The notes beneath the pieces were generated by a model. It was not told the DNA's origin and did not search any database. It saw only the letters and a list, made by a program, of their open reading frames with translations. From NCBI RefSeq assembly GCF_900129935.1, contig NZ_FQXJ01000006.1, forward strand, positions 151,053 through 215,052: a stretch of 64,000 bases of DNA. The letters are read 5' to 3'. Positions 8,140-16,860 of the stretch are shown piece after piece. Each line of letters opens with the position of its first letter. Position 1 is the first letter of the stretch. The DNA comes from Desulfosporosinus lacus DSM 15449. Lineage in GTDB: Bacteria; Bacillota; Desulfitobacteriia; Desulfitobacteriales; Desulfitobacteriaceae. The translations under genes and the position numbers were made by a program.

Positions 8140-8491
8140 GATTTTCGAGCTCCTCTGCTTATTCATAAGCTTTTCCGGAGGAAAAGCTCCATAAGAAAAG
8201 ATGGACGTGTCCGATGAGGATCTTTACGAAGTAGCAACCACATTATTCGATTTGCTGGAATACCCGTTGGTATCCGTAACCCGAAATAACCGCTTTGATC
8301 TGACAGAGGAATAGATCCCTGTTCAATCGATCATACGAGAAGAGGGGGTATTGGTATTCTGCCAAACACCTTTTAGAACCAACCCAAACGGTCATTATGA
8401 AACAAAATCCATGTAGAGAGCCATTGTTTTCCCCGCTCGACGCAGGATAAAAGCGCGAGGTTGCCCTCAAACAGTGGTGGTTATCGGATAG

Positions 8492-8812
8492 TCAGAATGG
8501 TAAGTCCTCAATACCTGTTTGTAACTCCATATCTTCTTCCCATTCTTCCTCTTCAGAATAAGCTGGAGCAAAAAATTCCTGAAAACCCCAATAAAGCGCT
8601 TCTACCATTTCTGGCAGATAAACATGCGTTCCACTCGTTTTCTGTATTGTGCCATTGGAATAGTCAACCTCTGCAGCTTGCTCAGTTGGAGACTTTTTAC
8701 TGCATCTTCTACAGATGTGATTTGCATGTCCCTTACCCGAAAAGCTCTCATTCGATTTATATTCAGAACCAATCTTGCAGTAATGGCCGCTTTTGCGTTT
8801 TTTCTTTGACAT
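8492..8812 (-). CDS. Small zinc-ribbon-like protein, possibly degraded
   Basis: The start was chosen at ATG 8812 because TTGGAGAGAGAA lies just ahead. An upstream in-frame ATG lacks a site. The product (106 residues) begins KKKRKSGHYCKIGSEYKSNE, then GKGHANHICRRCSKKSP. Related small proteins carry CxxC...CxxC zinc knuckles, but here the first pair is broken (CKIGSE in place of CKIC). After residue 45 the sequence becomes acidic (YSEEEEWEEDMELQ), and an alternative frame looks equally plausible, so a frameshift is possible. Function unknown. Confidence 0.4.
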   Translation of the reverse strand: MSKKKRKSGHYCKIGSEYKSNESFSGKGHANHICRRCSKKSPTEQAAEVDYSNGTIQKTSGTHVYLPEMVEALYWGFQEFFAPAYSEEEEWEEDMELQTGIEDLPF

Positions 8813-8878
8813 TTCTCTCTCCAATATTTCTGGTTTAACCACTAAATGTTATACATCATTATTTATCTATGCTCAATA

Positions 8879-8892
8879 ATGAATACATTCAG
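8879..8892. promoter_or_regulatory. Operator O1 for the TetR-family regulator
   Basis: ATGAAT-AC-ATTCAG, one mismatch from the perfect palindrome found in the tetR promoter (9580-9593). It lies seven bases upstream of the -35 element of the redox-protein promoter. Confidence 0.6.
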
Positions 8893-8898
8893 TTTTGA

Positions 8899-8927
8899 TT
8901 GACAGTCTTAATGTTTATGAATATAAT
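8899..8927 (+). promoter_or_regulatory. Consensus sigma-A promoter of the redox-protein gene
   Basis: TTGACA at 8899 and TATAAT at 8922, separated by exactly 17 bases, both perfect consensus. Flanked by operators O1 and O2. Confidence 0.85.
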
Positions 8928-8950
8928 ACGAATATGAACATAATACAAAC

Positions 8951-8964
8951 ATGAACACATTCAT
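8951..8964. promoter_or_regulatory. Operator O2 for the TetR-family regulator
   Basis: ATGAAC-AC-ATTCAT, one mismatch from a perfect palindrome, located downstream of the -10 element in the 5' untranslated region of the redox-protein gene. Confidence 0.6.
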
Positions 8965-8983
8965 ATTTTAAGGAGGGTACAAT

Positions 8984-9421
8984 ATGTCTGTTTCTGAAAA
9001 GGCTGTAATGATGATGAAAAATGGGTTTTTATGCAGTCAGTCTGTTTTTGCTACACTAAGTGAAGAACTTGGCTTAGAACGAAAATTAGCCTTAAAAATT
9101 TCTACTGGTTTAGGTGCAGGAATATCGTGTCAAGGTGATATTTGTGGGGCTGTTAGTGGCTCAATTTTAGCCATAGGATTAAAACACGGAAACCATGAGG
9201 GCCTCTCCGACGCAGATTCTCAAGGTAATACTTTCTATCTTGCCCAGGAGCTAATAGAGAGAATTAAGGCAAAGCATGGATGTTATACATGCAAAGATCT
9301 CATAGGTTTAGATCTTACAAAGCCGGAAAACATTAAACTCGCCCATGAGTCAGGGATATTTGAAAGAATATGTAGTAACGTAATTAGGGATTCGGTACAG
9401 ATAGTCGAAGAAATTTGGTAA
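8984..9421 (+). CDS. C_GCAxxG_C_C family putative redox-active protein
   Basis: This 145-residue cytosolic protein carries the family signature near residues 43-60: GLGAGISCQGDICGAVSGSI, with further cysteines at NGFLCSQSVF, HGCYTCKDLIG and RICSN. Members are thought to bind a metal or undergo thiol redox chemistry, but no reaction is established. AAGGAGGGTACAAT precedes the ATG. Its promoter has consensus boxes bracketed by two palindromes shared with the tetR promoter 0.6 kb downstream, so repression by that TetR protein is likely. A terminator follows at 9443. Confidence 0.85.
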   Translation: MSVSEKAVMMMKNGFLCSQSVFATLSEELGLERKLALKISTGLGAGISCQGDICGAVSGSILAIGLKHGNHEGLSDADSQGNTFYLAQELIERIKAKHGCYTCKDLIGLDLTKPENIKLAHESGIFERICSNVIRDSVQIVEEIW

Positions 9422-9442
9422 AACTACCTACCAACGATAAAT

Positions 9443-9484
9443 AAAAATGCATACCTAAATTCTGTTAAATAGTATGCATTTTTA
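9443..9484 (+). terminator. Terminator after the redox-protein gene
   Basis: AAAAATGCATAC and GTATGCATTTTT pair across a 17-base loop, ending in a T tract. Confidence 0.75.
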
Positions 9485-9545
9485 ATTCCTCCACAAGATT
9501 TTACTCTCTCTATGCTCAAACGCTGTAGAACGGTTATGCTAACAT

Positions 9546-9593
9546 TTGACGATGATAGAATAACTATCTATAATTAATAATGAATAAATTCAT
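9546..9593 (+). promoter_or_regulatory. tetR promoter with palindromic operator O3
   Basis: TTGACG (9546) and TATAAT (9569) are 17 bases apart. The perfect palindrome ATGAAT-AA-ATTCAT follows at 9580-9593, over the expected transcription start, which predicts autorepression. Confidence 0.8.
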
Positions 9594-9635
9594 TGTTGAA
9601 TTAGTTTGTTGGAGGATAAGCTTACGGAGGACGGA

Positions 9636-10205
9636 ATGGACCGCAGACAAAGGAAAAAACTGCAAGTACAGAAATCTATTGTTGATGTTGCAATTAAACT
9701 GTTTATAGAAAAAGGCGTTGAGCAAACAACTGTAGCGGAAATTATGGAAGGTGCTGATTTTGGTATAGGTACTTTTTATAACTATTTTCAATCTAAAGAG
9801 GATATTCTCAAATACGCCTTGGCCCAAAAAATCAGTGAGGCTAAAAGATCGCTAGAAGAACTGAACCAATCATCGATTAATCCTCAACAAAAAATCTCTC
9901 AAATATTATTGATTTTAGGTAAGATATTTGATGATAATCAACAATTATTTAAATTATATCGTATCCATTCACTATCACCAATACAACCGCCACATGGTCC
10001 GGAGTTTAAAGACCTTTTAGTAAATGTTATTCAGGAAGGGCAGAAAAATGGAGAATTTAGAGTCACTATTCCAATTGAAATAGTGACTGAGATGTTCATG
10101 GGCCTGATCCAATCAGCTATAACTAGCCGTTCACAAATCCCTTTCGAGGAAAACCTTAAATACAAATTAGCTTTGTTTCTCGAGGGACTAACGGAGAAAA
10201 AATAG
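9636..10205 (+). CDS. TetR/AcrR-family transcriptional regulator
   Basis: The start at ATG 9636 is set by CGGAGGACGGA just upstream. A TTG 30 bases earlier lacks a site. The 189-residue product has the N-terminal TetR helix-turn-helix (VDVAIKLFIEKGVEQTTVA, then GADFGIGTFYNYFQSKED) and a helical ligand-binding C-terminal domain. It probably represses itself and the redox-protein gene upstream through the ATGAATNNATTCAT palindromes. The ligand is unknown. A strong terminator follows. Confidence 0.9.
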   Translation: MDRRQRKKLQVQKSIVDVAIKLFIEKGVEQTTVAEIMEGADFGIGTFYNYFQSKEDILKYALAQKISEAKRSLEELNQSSINPQQKISQILLILGKIFDDNQQLFKLYRIHSLSPIQPPHGPEFKDLLVNVIQEGQKNGEFRVTIPIEIVTEMFMGLIQSAITSRSQIPFEENLKYKLALFLEGLTEKK

Positions 10206-10224
10206 TAACCAATGTTTTTTACAT

Positions 10225-10266
10225 GCAATTAATCCCTTGCTGTACGCAAAGGGTTAATTGCTTTTT
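10225..10266 (+). terminator. Terminator after tetR
   Basis: GCAATTAATCCCTTGC and GCAAAGGGTTAATTGC form a 16-bp stem with a wobble, followed by TTTTTG. The interval 10267-10511 holds no supportable gene. Confidence 0.8.
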
Positions 10267-10511
10267 GTATTATAGAACTAATACTTATGACTTCGCTTTC
10301 TTCCGGCAGAAGGCCGAAAGTGGCGTCGTGATCTCTGTTTATGCCGGCGTGATGTACTTGGTGCAGTGAACGAATGTGGTGTATCCTGGAACCTTCGGAT
10401 TACCAAATTACAGATACAAATCACAGCTTCATGATAAGTATAGCAACTAAACTTCGCTAAAGACTGCATTAACGAAAGTAACTTGGCGTTGTCCCCAATC
10501 TGTCCCCCTCA

Positions 10512-10646
10512 TTAAAAGCAGAAACCCGGCTCGCCACACCGGGTTTCTGCTTCAAACGAGATATCAAAATCGTTGATACAACCACCAATGACCTCTACGA
10601 CCCCCCACACTGTACTATATGTCCCTGTCCAGGAAAGTGTGACAAA
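10512..10646. repeat. 135-bp dispersed repeat, copy B
   Basis: About 94% identical to 2571-2705 in the same orientation, without gaps. Here the minus-strand frame is continuous with an XRE-type regulator remnant, so the repeat is the 3' end plus terminator of a duplicated gene. Confidence 0.85.
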
Positions 10647-10797
10647 GGGCCGGCTTATTGCCAGCGTCTTTTTGTGCTCAAATATCTCTCCTATCCCTAC
10701 ATTCAAAAAAGCACAAAGTTTGTCTAAGGTTTCGAGATCAATCCTCTTTGCACGACCGTGATTAAGCTCAACTACTGAAGGTAAGGTTATTGGGGGT
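10512..10797 (-). pseudogene. XRE-family regulator, C-terminal half
   Basis: The minus strand reads PSVVELNHGRAKRIDLETLD, KLCAFLNVGIGEIFEHKK, then a repeat-encoded tail (VTLSWTGTYSTVW, FEAETRCGEPGFCF) and a stop. The first part is the second half of a Cro/CI-type helix-turn-helix. The N-terminal half is missing: the frame abuts the stop of the acetyltransferase gene at 10800. The tail encoded by the repeat is not typical of the family and may have been appended by rearrangement. Confidence 0.55.
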
Positions 10798-10799
10798 CC

Positions 10800-11735
10800 T
10801 TATTTGAACTGCCCAGGATTAAATGGTACGAACTTAATCTCATAATAATTCTGCACTTTTATACTTTCGGCAAGAGCTCCAAAGAGGCTATGTATTAACT
10901 TTTGCATTTTATCATTCTTGTCAAGCACTACAGCAGACAACTTTCTATAACTATCTCCTGCCAAGAACCTTTCCATAAATGCCGCAAAGGGAAGGAGAAA
11001 AACTCCTCTGCTTCGATGACTTAAGGCCGTTGATAATTGCTGAAAAACTAGGGATCTATTATCCACAGTAGTGACCGTGACAAAGGCAACAGGTTGATCG
11101 TCTTTTAATGTAATAAAGCTATACTCCGGCACAATCCGATCGTTTTGATTGTGAATAAAGCTGAATGGGTCAAGGTTTGAAGGAAATTCTCCGCCTATAG
11201 CAGCTTTTAGTTTATCAAAGTTCACAGAAGGTACTTCGCTGAAAGGCAAGGTTTTAAAGCCACGCCCTGCCAATGCCTTGCAAATACGCTTCCCTTTTTC
11301 CTCCATAAATGCAGCCCATCTACTACTGCAGTGCTCATCATTGGCATAGCGGATGATCGTTGCCGAATCCATTATTTCAAAGCCTATTTTTCTCAGCATC
11401 TGGTCCATGACTTCACCATATTCGTTTTGCTGAATCAGATTAACCCCAAGCTCTGCTGCACCTTTATCTCGAGCATAGGTCATAGCTGCCTCAACTAACT
11501 GTGTACCAATATTCTGCCTTCGAAATCGTTCCTCAACAAAAACATAGGTCAATATAGGCCTATGTGCAAATTCCAGAATAACAATACCTGCAAAAGTATC
11601 CTCAAGATAAGCTCCTAAGAGAAGAGCATTATTTGTCAAACTACGATTAACGTAATAAGTTCCAATAGGTGGAAGATCAAGCTTAAAGCCCAGCAAATAA
11701 TCACTGAAGGATATTTCGTTAATACAAGTTCTCAT
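10800..11735 (-). CDS. Two-domain GNAT acetyltransferase
   Basis: This 311-residue protein has an N-terminal GNAT fold with the acetyl-CoA loop at residues 71-84 (VEERFRRQNIGTQLVEAA, the R/Q-x-x-G-x-G/A type). A second, more divergent domain covers residues 150-311. TTGGAGAGGTGAGAA precedes the ATG. It is the last gene of the RiPP cluster on the same strand, 117 bases beyond the second precursor remnant, so it may acetylate the peptide or confer self-protection. That role is inference, and it could be an unrelated passenger. Confidence 0.75.
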   Translation of the reverse strand: MRTCINEISFSDYLLGFKLDLPPIGTYYVNRSLTNNALLLGAYLEDTFAGIVILEFAHRPILTYVFVEERFRRQNIGTQLVEAAMTYARDKGAAELGVNLIQQNEYGEVMDQMLRKIGFEIMDSATIIRYANDEHCSSRWAAFMEEKGKRICKALAGRGFKTLPFSEVPSVNFDKLKAAIGGEFPSNLDPFSFIHNQNDRIVPEYSFITLKDDQPVAFVTVTTVDNRSLVFQQLSTALSHRSRGVFLLPFAAFMERFLAGDSYRKLSAVVLDKNDKMQKLIHSLFGALAESIKVQNYYEIKFVPFNPGQFK

Positions 11736-11851
11736 TTCTCACCTCTCCAACATCTTTTGATGTAACCACTAAGCTATTGCAATTCTTTATATGACCAGTT
11801 AACCAATGACGGATTAACACAATGGCATCCGGCTTTTTATGATTTCATACT

Positions 11852-12315
11852 TCACTGGAAAGCCGTGCAACCCATTACTGGCGTACAAACACAAGGAATC
11901 CCGGAGAAGAAACGCTTCCCCTCCGGGACAAATATCATTATTATGGGGAAAAATAGCCCTATAAGAAAGAAATCGGGCCTTCGCTTTTCACTACGTCCTT
12001 CTAAATTACACCCCACTTGATTATGCTTACATATGTTAAAAGTACAGCCCCCGGCAACTGTATCCAGCGCCTCATCGGAAAGTTTTTCGGGCAGCAGTGT
12101 GGGCAGAACCAGATAAAGCGCATTGGCAGGCTGCTCAATTACCTTGACCTCCAGGGCTGCAGGCAACTTGGAGCCTTCTTTTAGCTTGCCCATTTCTTGT
12201 TCCACGACCGCTTTTGGGTTGGCGAGCAACTCTTTACGGAAGTTCTCGTCCTTCAGAGCCCGACAAGCAGTTCATTCTGGAAATCTTGCCAGCTTAGTAG
12301 TTTTTGTTCACTCAT
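11852..12315 (-). pseudogene. NHLP-leader RiPP precursor, frameshifted copy
   Basis: ATG at 12315 (site GAGGGAAACAAATA) gives MSEQKLLSWQDFQNELLVGL and a stop. The leader resumes in another frame from about 12245 (ALKDENFRKELLANPKAV, then LSDEALDTVAGG), so an indel has broken it. After the VAGG cleavage motif comes a cysteine-containing core region (CTFNICKHNQVGCN) that reads on through the 41-bp repeat to a stop at 11852. It is a paralogue of the intact precursor at 16430-16759 with nearly identical leader DNA. Confidence 0.75.
11893..11933. repeat. 41-bp repeat downstream of precursor 2
   Basis: Identical to 16373-16413 over 41 bases. It contains the hairpin CCCGGAG...CTCCGGG and lies at the 3' side of each precursor core. 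Confidence 0.85.
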
Positions 12316-12456
12316 TATTTGTTTCCCTCAAAAAAATGTTATTTGAAAACGTGTTTGCCAATCACGCATTCCATCATTATTTCATTTTTTTCGTAAATAC
12401 TTTACATATTAAATTCGTTTAAGTCCTGATTTCATTACAACATACGTTAAACAACC

Positions 12457-14697
12457 TTACCAAAACATTGGGATCGGATTCAGCTCGTCTTCCGTGTTCG
12501 CCTTCTTCAGCCAGCCCAACTTAACCGGCACCTCGTAGAGGCGGCCCGGGGCAAACCGCGCCCAGAAATGCCTGAGCCCCGGCACAATCACTTTGACTAC
12601 CGGCATGCCAATATCCGGGCGAGTCTGATCCAGCACCAGCATCTCCATATCCATTTCCTCAATGATTCTCCGACAGTATTCAAGGTCCTCCAGCATATCC
12701 TGGTGGAAAGGCGGAAGGTAGTCAGTAACTTGTTGAGCGGGTACAGTAGGATCCGGAGCCAGATACGGCTGGTTGTCCAGGGTGGCCTCTTTCAGCCATT
12801 TTAGGGTAGTCTCGTCTTCCAAGGGTGCCTGACCACGATTTACTACATCCAAGGTAGAAAGTGACTGGTTCATTTCCGTTACCGCTCGGGACAAAGCAAT
12901 TTTCGGATCCAGATGCGTGCCAAAACCGAACATTACTTGGCTCCCCGTCCCATCGGACCGGCAACTGACGGCGGCAAAGGTGGGAATGCCCAGATCAGAG
13001 GTCAGATCGATGGCCCACAGCTCCCGTCCTATCCGGCTGTACTCCTCTCTGAGCTCCCCATAATAAGGTTCACTGAAGCTCTCAAGGTCCACCCCGGGTC
13101 TTGGCAGGCGGTTATACCACCAGAGGGCCACGCAGTCGCGTTCCACCAATTCGAAAAAGCCCTGCAGCACTGCTTCTTCTAAGGTGTTGCCCGAGGCATT
13201 GCCATTGGAGTCGCCCAAGGCAAACCGGGCCTCGGGATAACTATAATAGCAATACTCAGTGGGCAGGTAGCGGAAGCGCTTCTGGGTAAGGGACCAGACT
13301 GGGGTCCAGTCGATTACAGCTTCTTCATCAAAGGGTTCGGGTACATAATAAAAGTTAATTTCTTGACGGTTAATCTCCTCGCGCTGCTCGTACTGGCGTT
13401 GGCTAAAGTGTTGGCAGGCATCAAGGAGAACAGCTTCATCACCAAGTTGACGGTAACTGAACTTCTTTCGCACAGGCTCATCCCCCCTGAACACCCCCGA
13501 AATGCGTTCTAATGCCTCGCACAAGGCACTGGCTTTGGCCTGGGCGTCGCTCATGCCCTTGCCGGCACTGCTGGAGCGCAGGCTGGCTTTTAACTTTTTA
13601 AGGTTATAGCGCCCATGGTACAGGGCCCTGTTTTCCCCAGCAAAGTAGAGATGGACCTGGCTCTCTTCCGGCCCCATGCGTACGACCTGGTTCACTAAAC
13701 CGGTCAAGGGGTCAATCAGGTGGGCAAATTGTTGATAAGTTTCCAGTGGCTTGAGGCTACGGTGTCCGCCGTCCGTCACGAAGGTTTTGACACGGCTTTC
13801 CAGTACCAAAGGACGGGCCTCAGTCATGTCAGCATTCCCGCAAGACGGGCACTGGGGTAGGCGCTGGACAGCATGAAACTGAATTTCAGATTTACTAAGA
13901 TTTAGGGTCATTAAGTTGCTTGCCAGGGCGGAAGTTTCATTTTTCACAATCCATTTAGCGATTTCCAAAGCAGCCAAGCTAAGGGCCGCTTGTTCCCCGG
14001 CGGCCAGGCCTCCTCTAACCCCAGGGATGACGGTTTGCCGGCCCTCCATCTTGTCCACCGCCTGCTCCACCACCTTGAGATTCCCTTTCAACCGGGCACT
14101 CAGGCACTCCCAGCAGACGGTTTGGCCGGGTACAAAGACGGGACCCACCATAGCTTCTAAACCTGTGAACTTGACAATTAACCAGGGAATGCCCTTCGTT
14201 TGGGCTTCCCGGTTGATCTCGGCCAGTTCCTCGGTCAGGTAATCGTCGGTCAGTACCACCCGTAGGTTGCCCTCGGCAGCCACAGTCAACCCCATCGATT
14301 CTAGGAGATTTGTAAAGGGGATCGGAGACAACTCACCCAGCACGCTGACCTCGACCTTGGCCTTAGCCAATTTCGGCCCGGCCAAGGCTGGATCGACTCC
14401 CAGGGCACTCCAAAAGGACGCCTGATCAGGGTTGAGAGAATCAGACTCTTCTGTGATGTATCCCTTCTTCTCCAGTTCCGCCAGGGCGTACCACACTGAG
14501 GGTGGGGACACTTCTCCTTCAAGTGCTGCCACGATGTCATCGAGGCTATTTATCCCGTTTAACAGAGGGGCCAGGGCCACATAGGTCTTGCCTTTGAGCA
14601 CGAAATGCTGTTGGTCAGATGACAGAAATACGGCCTTTTCCTCAGCCACCACGTCCACCCGAAAATGATGCTTAAATCTCGGTCTTGTCCAGAACAC
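12457..14697 (-). CDS. Fused TOMM cyclodehydratase (ocin-ThiF-like + YcaO)
   Basis: This 746-residue protein converts Cys/Ser/Thr in a precursor peptide to azolines with ATP. Residues 1-300 are the partner (E1-like) part, with leader-binding winged-helix character at residues 30-85 and a zinc-type four-cysteine set: C195-W-E-C198 and C283-P-S-C286. Residues 370-746 are the YcaO domain, with the ATP-binding segments AGKGMSDAQAKASALCEALE and DSNGNASGNTLEEAVLQGF. The C-terminus LNPIPMFW is proline-containing as in active TOMM YcaO proteins. The start is GTG with AAGGAGTGGCAGGAC. It is intact and GC-rich, unlike the flanking AT-rich genes, and lies between SagB-like and precursor genes. Confidence 0.9.
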   Translation of the reverse strand: MFWTRPRFKHHFRVDVVAEEKAVFLSSDQQHFVLKGKTYVALAPLLNGINSLDDIVAALEGEVSPPSVWYALAELEKKGYITEESDSLNPDQASFWSALGVDPALAGPKLAKAKVEVSVLGELSPIPFTNLLESMGLTVAAEGNLRVVLTDDYLTEELAEINREAQTKGIPWLIVKFTGLEAMVGPVFVPGQTVCWECLSARLKGNLKVVEQAVDKMEGRQTVIPGVRGGLAAGEQAALSLAALEIAKWIVKNETSALASNLMTLNLSKSEIQFHAVQRLPQCPSCGNADMTEARPLVLESRVKTFVTDGGHRSLKPLETYQQFAHLIDPLTGLVNQVVRMGPEESQVHLYFAGENRALYHGRYNLKKLKASLRSSSAGKGMSDAQAKASALCEALERISGVFRGDEPVRKKFSYRQLGDEAVLLDACQHFSQRQYEQREEINRQEINFYYVPEPFDEEAVIDWTPVWSLTQKRFRYLPTEYCYYSYPEARFALGDSNGNASGNTLEEAVLQGFFELVERDCVALWWYNRLPRPGVDLESFSEPYYGELREEYSRIGRELWAIDLTSDLGIPTFAAVSCRSDGTGSQVMFGFGTHLDPKIALSRAVTEMNQSLSTLDVVNRGQAPLEDETTLKWLKEATLDNQPYLAPDPTVPAQQVTDYLPPFHQDMLEDLEYCRRIIEEMDMEMLVLDQTRPDIGMPVVKVIVPGLRHFWARFAPGRLYEVPVKLGWLKKANTEDELNPIPMFW

Positions 14698-14771
14698 GTC
14701 CTGCCACTCCTTTATATTTCAGCTAGCAAACTAGGTTTGTTTATGGCTATTCTTACAAAAACCACATGCCC

Positions 14772-16195
14772 TTAAATACGTTTACTCCCCAGCAGGAATT
14801 CTCCCACCGGCGATTCTTCCAGGTAATTAAGCCCCGCCGCTTGGCACAGCCAGTCAGCATGACCGGCACCCAAGGCGCAGGGGGCCAGGTCCATGGCCGT
14901 AGCCACCAGGTACATGGTCTGGTACAGCGCACCCACGTCTTTTAACATCAAAGCGTAGGCGATGGAGTTATATTTCCAGGACAAGCGCGAGAAGCGGGCA
15001 GTCAGGTTGATCACCACCTGCGCTTGGCAGTGTTTAGCGGCACTATTTTCTGCTTGCTTAAGGATTAATCCGGTGTAGCGGTTGGCATTACAGAGTTTTG
15101 TCAGGGTGTGTACCAAGGGGTCATAGTGGTATAAGCCGGAAATCCAGTCCGCCGCATTTTCCTACCGTTAAATATATCTCTAGTTCGTGGCAGGCGCCAC
15201 CGCCCGGATAGGGTCGGGCACTGGATTCATACATTATTCCCCTTTGGGGGTCAGCGGGCCGGATACTTTTGACCCGAGCAGTGCGGTATAAAAACTCACC
15301 GATTTGCTGGAGGGTAATCGCTTCCGGGGCGTAGTCCCGAATGGAATGGCGTTCTTCCAGCACCAGGGTGAAGGGATAATCTTCTTCTCTGAGATGTTCC
15401 AGATCAGGCTTGGCCAATTCGATTATTTCTCCCCGCATCGGGGGCTTGCAAACGGGCAGGGGTGCCATCTCCGGCCAGAAACGGAACGTCCCTCCCAGAG
15501 GTTGATCCTGTCGGCCATCCCGGACCCGGGAATGAAACAAGAGGTCATGAAATTCCCATTGCCGTAAGACCTCGTCTCGGTCCTCCGGGATTCCCCCCCC
15601 TGCCTCGTCCGCCGGTTGGCTCACCCCTGCTGCGCCAAACAACTGCAACAACAGCTTGACGTTTGCGGAATCCGTTCCGGGAATGGCAGCACAAAGTTCC
15701 TGATAAGTGACCGGGCGGGACAACAGGCCCCAAAGGGCCATACCGAGCCAGCCATCAAAGTTCCAGCCGCACAGGCTGAATAGGGGTCTCAAGGACAGTT
15801 TTGTGGTTCAGGCAACGACTGTAAGCAAAGCGAGAGAGCACAAATCGCTGGTCAGAGCCAATTTCCGAAAGACGAAAATTAAACCCCTGACCGATCACTA
15901 CCAACCTAGCCAGACTTTGCCCGTCATTGATCACCGACCAGGTGAGGAACCCCAAGCGGGACAACTGTTTTATGTACTGAGGTAGATTGGACAAAAACCA
16001 CTCTTCAGCCTGGGCCATATCCTCCAGTTCCTCCTGGGTTGCCCCACCGGCGGCCAGTATCAGCAGGGCTTTGACCGTGCCGGGAGTTGCCTTTGACAGC
16101 GGCTGAGTTATGTAACCGGTATCGAGTTCCACCCCGCCTCCCGGGGTTTCTTCAATACTAATCCCTTCCTTTAAACCAATTACGATCTTAGGCAT
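14772..16195 (-). pseudogene. SagB-type azoline dehydrogenase, two frameshifts
   Basis: ATG at 16195 (site AGAAGGGTG) starts MPKIVIGLKEGISIEETPGG, the N-terminal domain. Near 15780 the frame moves to FSLCGWNFDGWLGMALWGLL, leading into the nitroreductase-like core (LVLEERHSIRDYAPEAITL, the FMN-contacting region). Near 15150 it moves again to ISGLYHYDPLVHTLTK and runs to LEESPVGEFLLG. The assembled length (about 470 residues) suits SagB, the FMN enzyme that oxidises azolines to azoles. Two indels mean no full-length product unless they are sequencing errors. Confidence 0.8.
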
Positions 16196-16226
16196 GGCTG
16201 AATTCACCCTTCTGTTAGTCTTATAG

Positions 16227-16428
16227 CTAAGCCACCACGGCCGTGGCGAAGTGGGCCTGTTCAAGGGCCCGGTAACCGCCAGTACGACCTTGAAAATAGC
16301 GTTTCTGATGCCAAGCATTCCAGCGGCAGACGTTCTTGTTGGGGAAATAAGCTGCTCGGCATATACAGACAAAAGGAATCCCGGAGAAGAAACGCTTCCC
16401 CTCCGGGACAAATGCATTATGGTTTTGT
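16227..16428 (-). other. Conserved spacer with open frame between precursor 1 and sagB
   Basis: A minus-strand frame without a start codon reads VPEGKRFFSGIPFVC, then a basic and aromatic stretch (NAWHQKRYFQGRTGGYRALE), and stops at 16227. Its first part is encoded by the 41-bp repeat and reads as VPEGKRFFSGIPCVC after precursor 2. It may be the ancestral tail of a longer precursor core, now out of frame with precursor 1. Confidence 0.35.
16373..16413. repeat. 41-bp repeat downstream of precursor 1
   Basis: Identical to 11893-11933. It begins 17 bases after the precursor 1 stop in the direction of transcription. Confidence 0.85.
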
Positions 16429-16429
16429 G

Positions 16430-16759
16430 CTATTTTCCGTAAAGCGTAAACGGTATCGGAACTAAAAACCCAGTCGTGGTTCTGCCCCCCGCCACATTGT
16501 CTAGTGCCTCGTCTGAAAGCTCCTCAGGCATTGTAGGCAGGACGAGGTATAGCGCATTGGCTGGCTGCTGAATTACCTTGACCTCCAGGCCTGCAGGCAA
16601 CTTGGAACCTTCTTTCAGCTTGCCCATTTCTTGTTCCACTACCGCTTTTGGGTTGGCGAGCAGTTCCTGACGGAAGCTCTCGTCCTTTAGGGCTTTGACA
16701 ATCAGTTCATTATGGAACTCTTGCCAGCTGGGTAGGTTTGGGGTGCTTTGTTCACTCAT
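16430..16759 (-). CDS. NHLP-leader (nitrile-hydratase-like) RiPP precursor peptide
   Basis: This 109-residue precursor has a leader resembling the nitrile hydratase alpha subunit (FHNELIVKALKDESFRQELL, then NPKAVVEQEMGK and LEVKVIQQPANALYLVLP), a double-glycine-type cleavage motif LSDEALDNVAGG, and a 17-residue core RTTTGFLVPIPFTLYGK. Three adjacent threonines make it a candidate for azoline formation by the adjacent YcaO enzyme, although it lacks cysteine and serine. TTTGGAGGAAACAAATC gives a strong start. The gene appears intact. Confidence 0.85.
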   Translation of the reverse strand: MSEQSTPNLPSWQEFHNELIVKALKDESFRQELLANPKAVVEQEMGKLKEGSKLPAGLEVKVIQQPANALYLVLPTMPEELSDEALDNVAGGRTTTGFLVPIPFTLYGK

Positions 16760-16860
16760 GATTTGTTTCCTCCAAAGTTTCTATTTGAAGACGTGTCTTT
16801 GACACGTTTTTCATCGTTTTTACTTTACATATGGGTTAATACGTTTGGGTCCTGATTTCA

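Noticed and set aside
8243..8470. 75-codon minus-strand frame between the frameshifted small gene and the zinc-ribbon gene
   Set aside because: No ribosome binding site and no family resemblance; left unannotated.
10278..10469. 63-codon minus-strand frame rich in Arg and Ser
   Set aside because: No ribosome binding site and composition typical of a non-coding frame; not supported as a gene.
12568..13289. Several frames of 60-90 codons on the plus strand opposite the YcaO gene
   Set aside because: They lie antisense to a well-supported GC-rich gene with recognisable motifs and have no start signals of their own.
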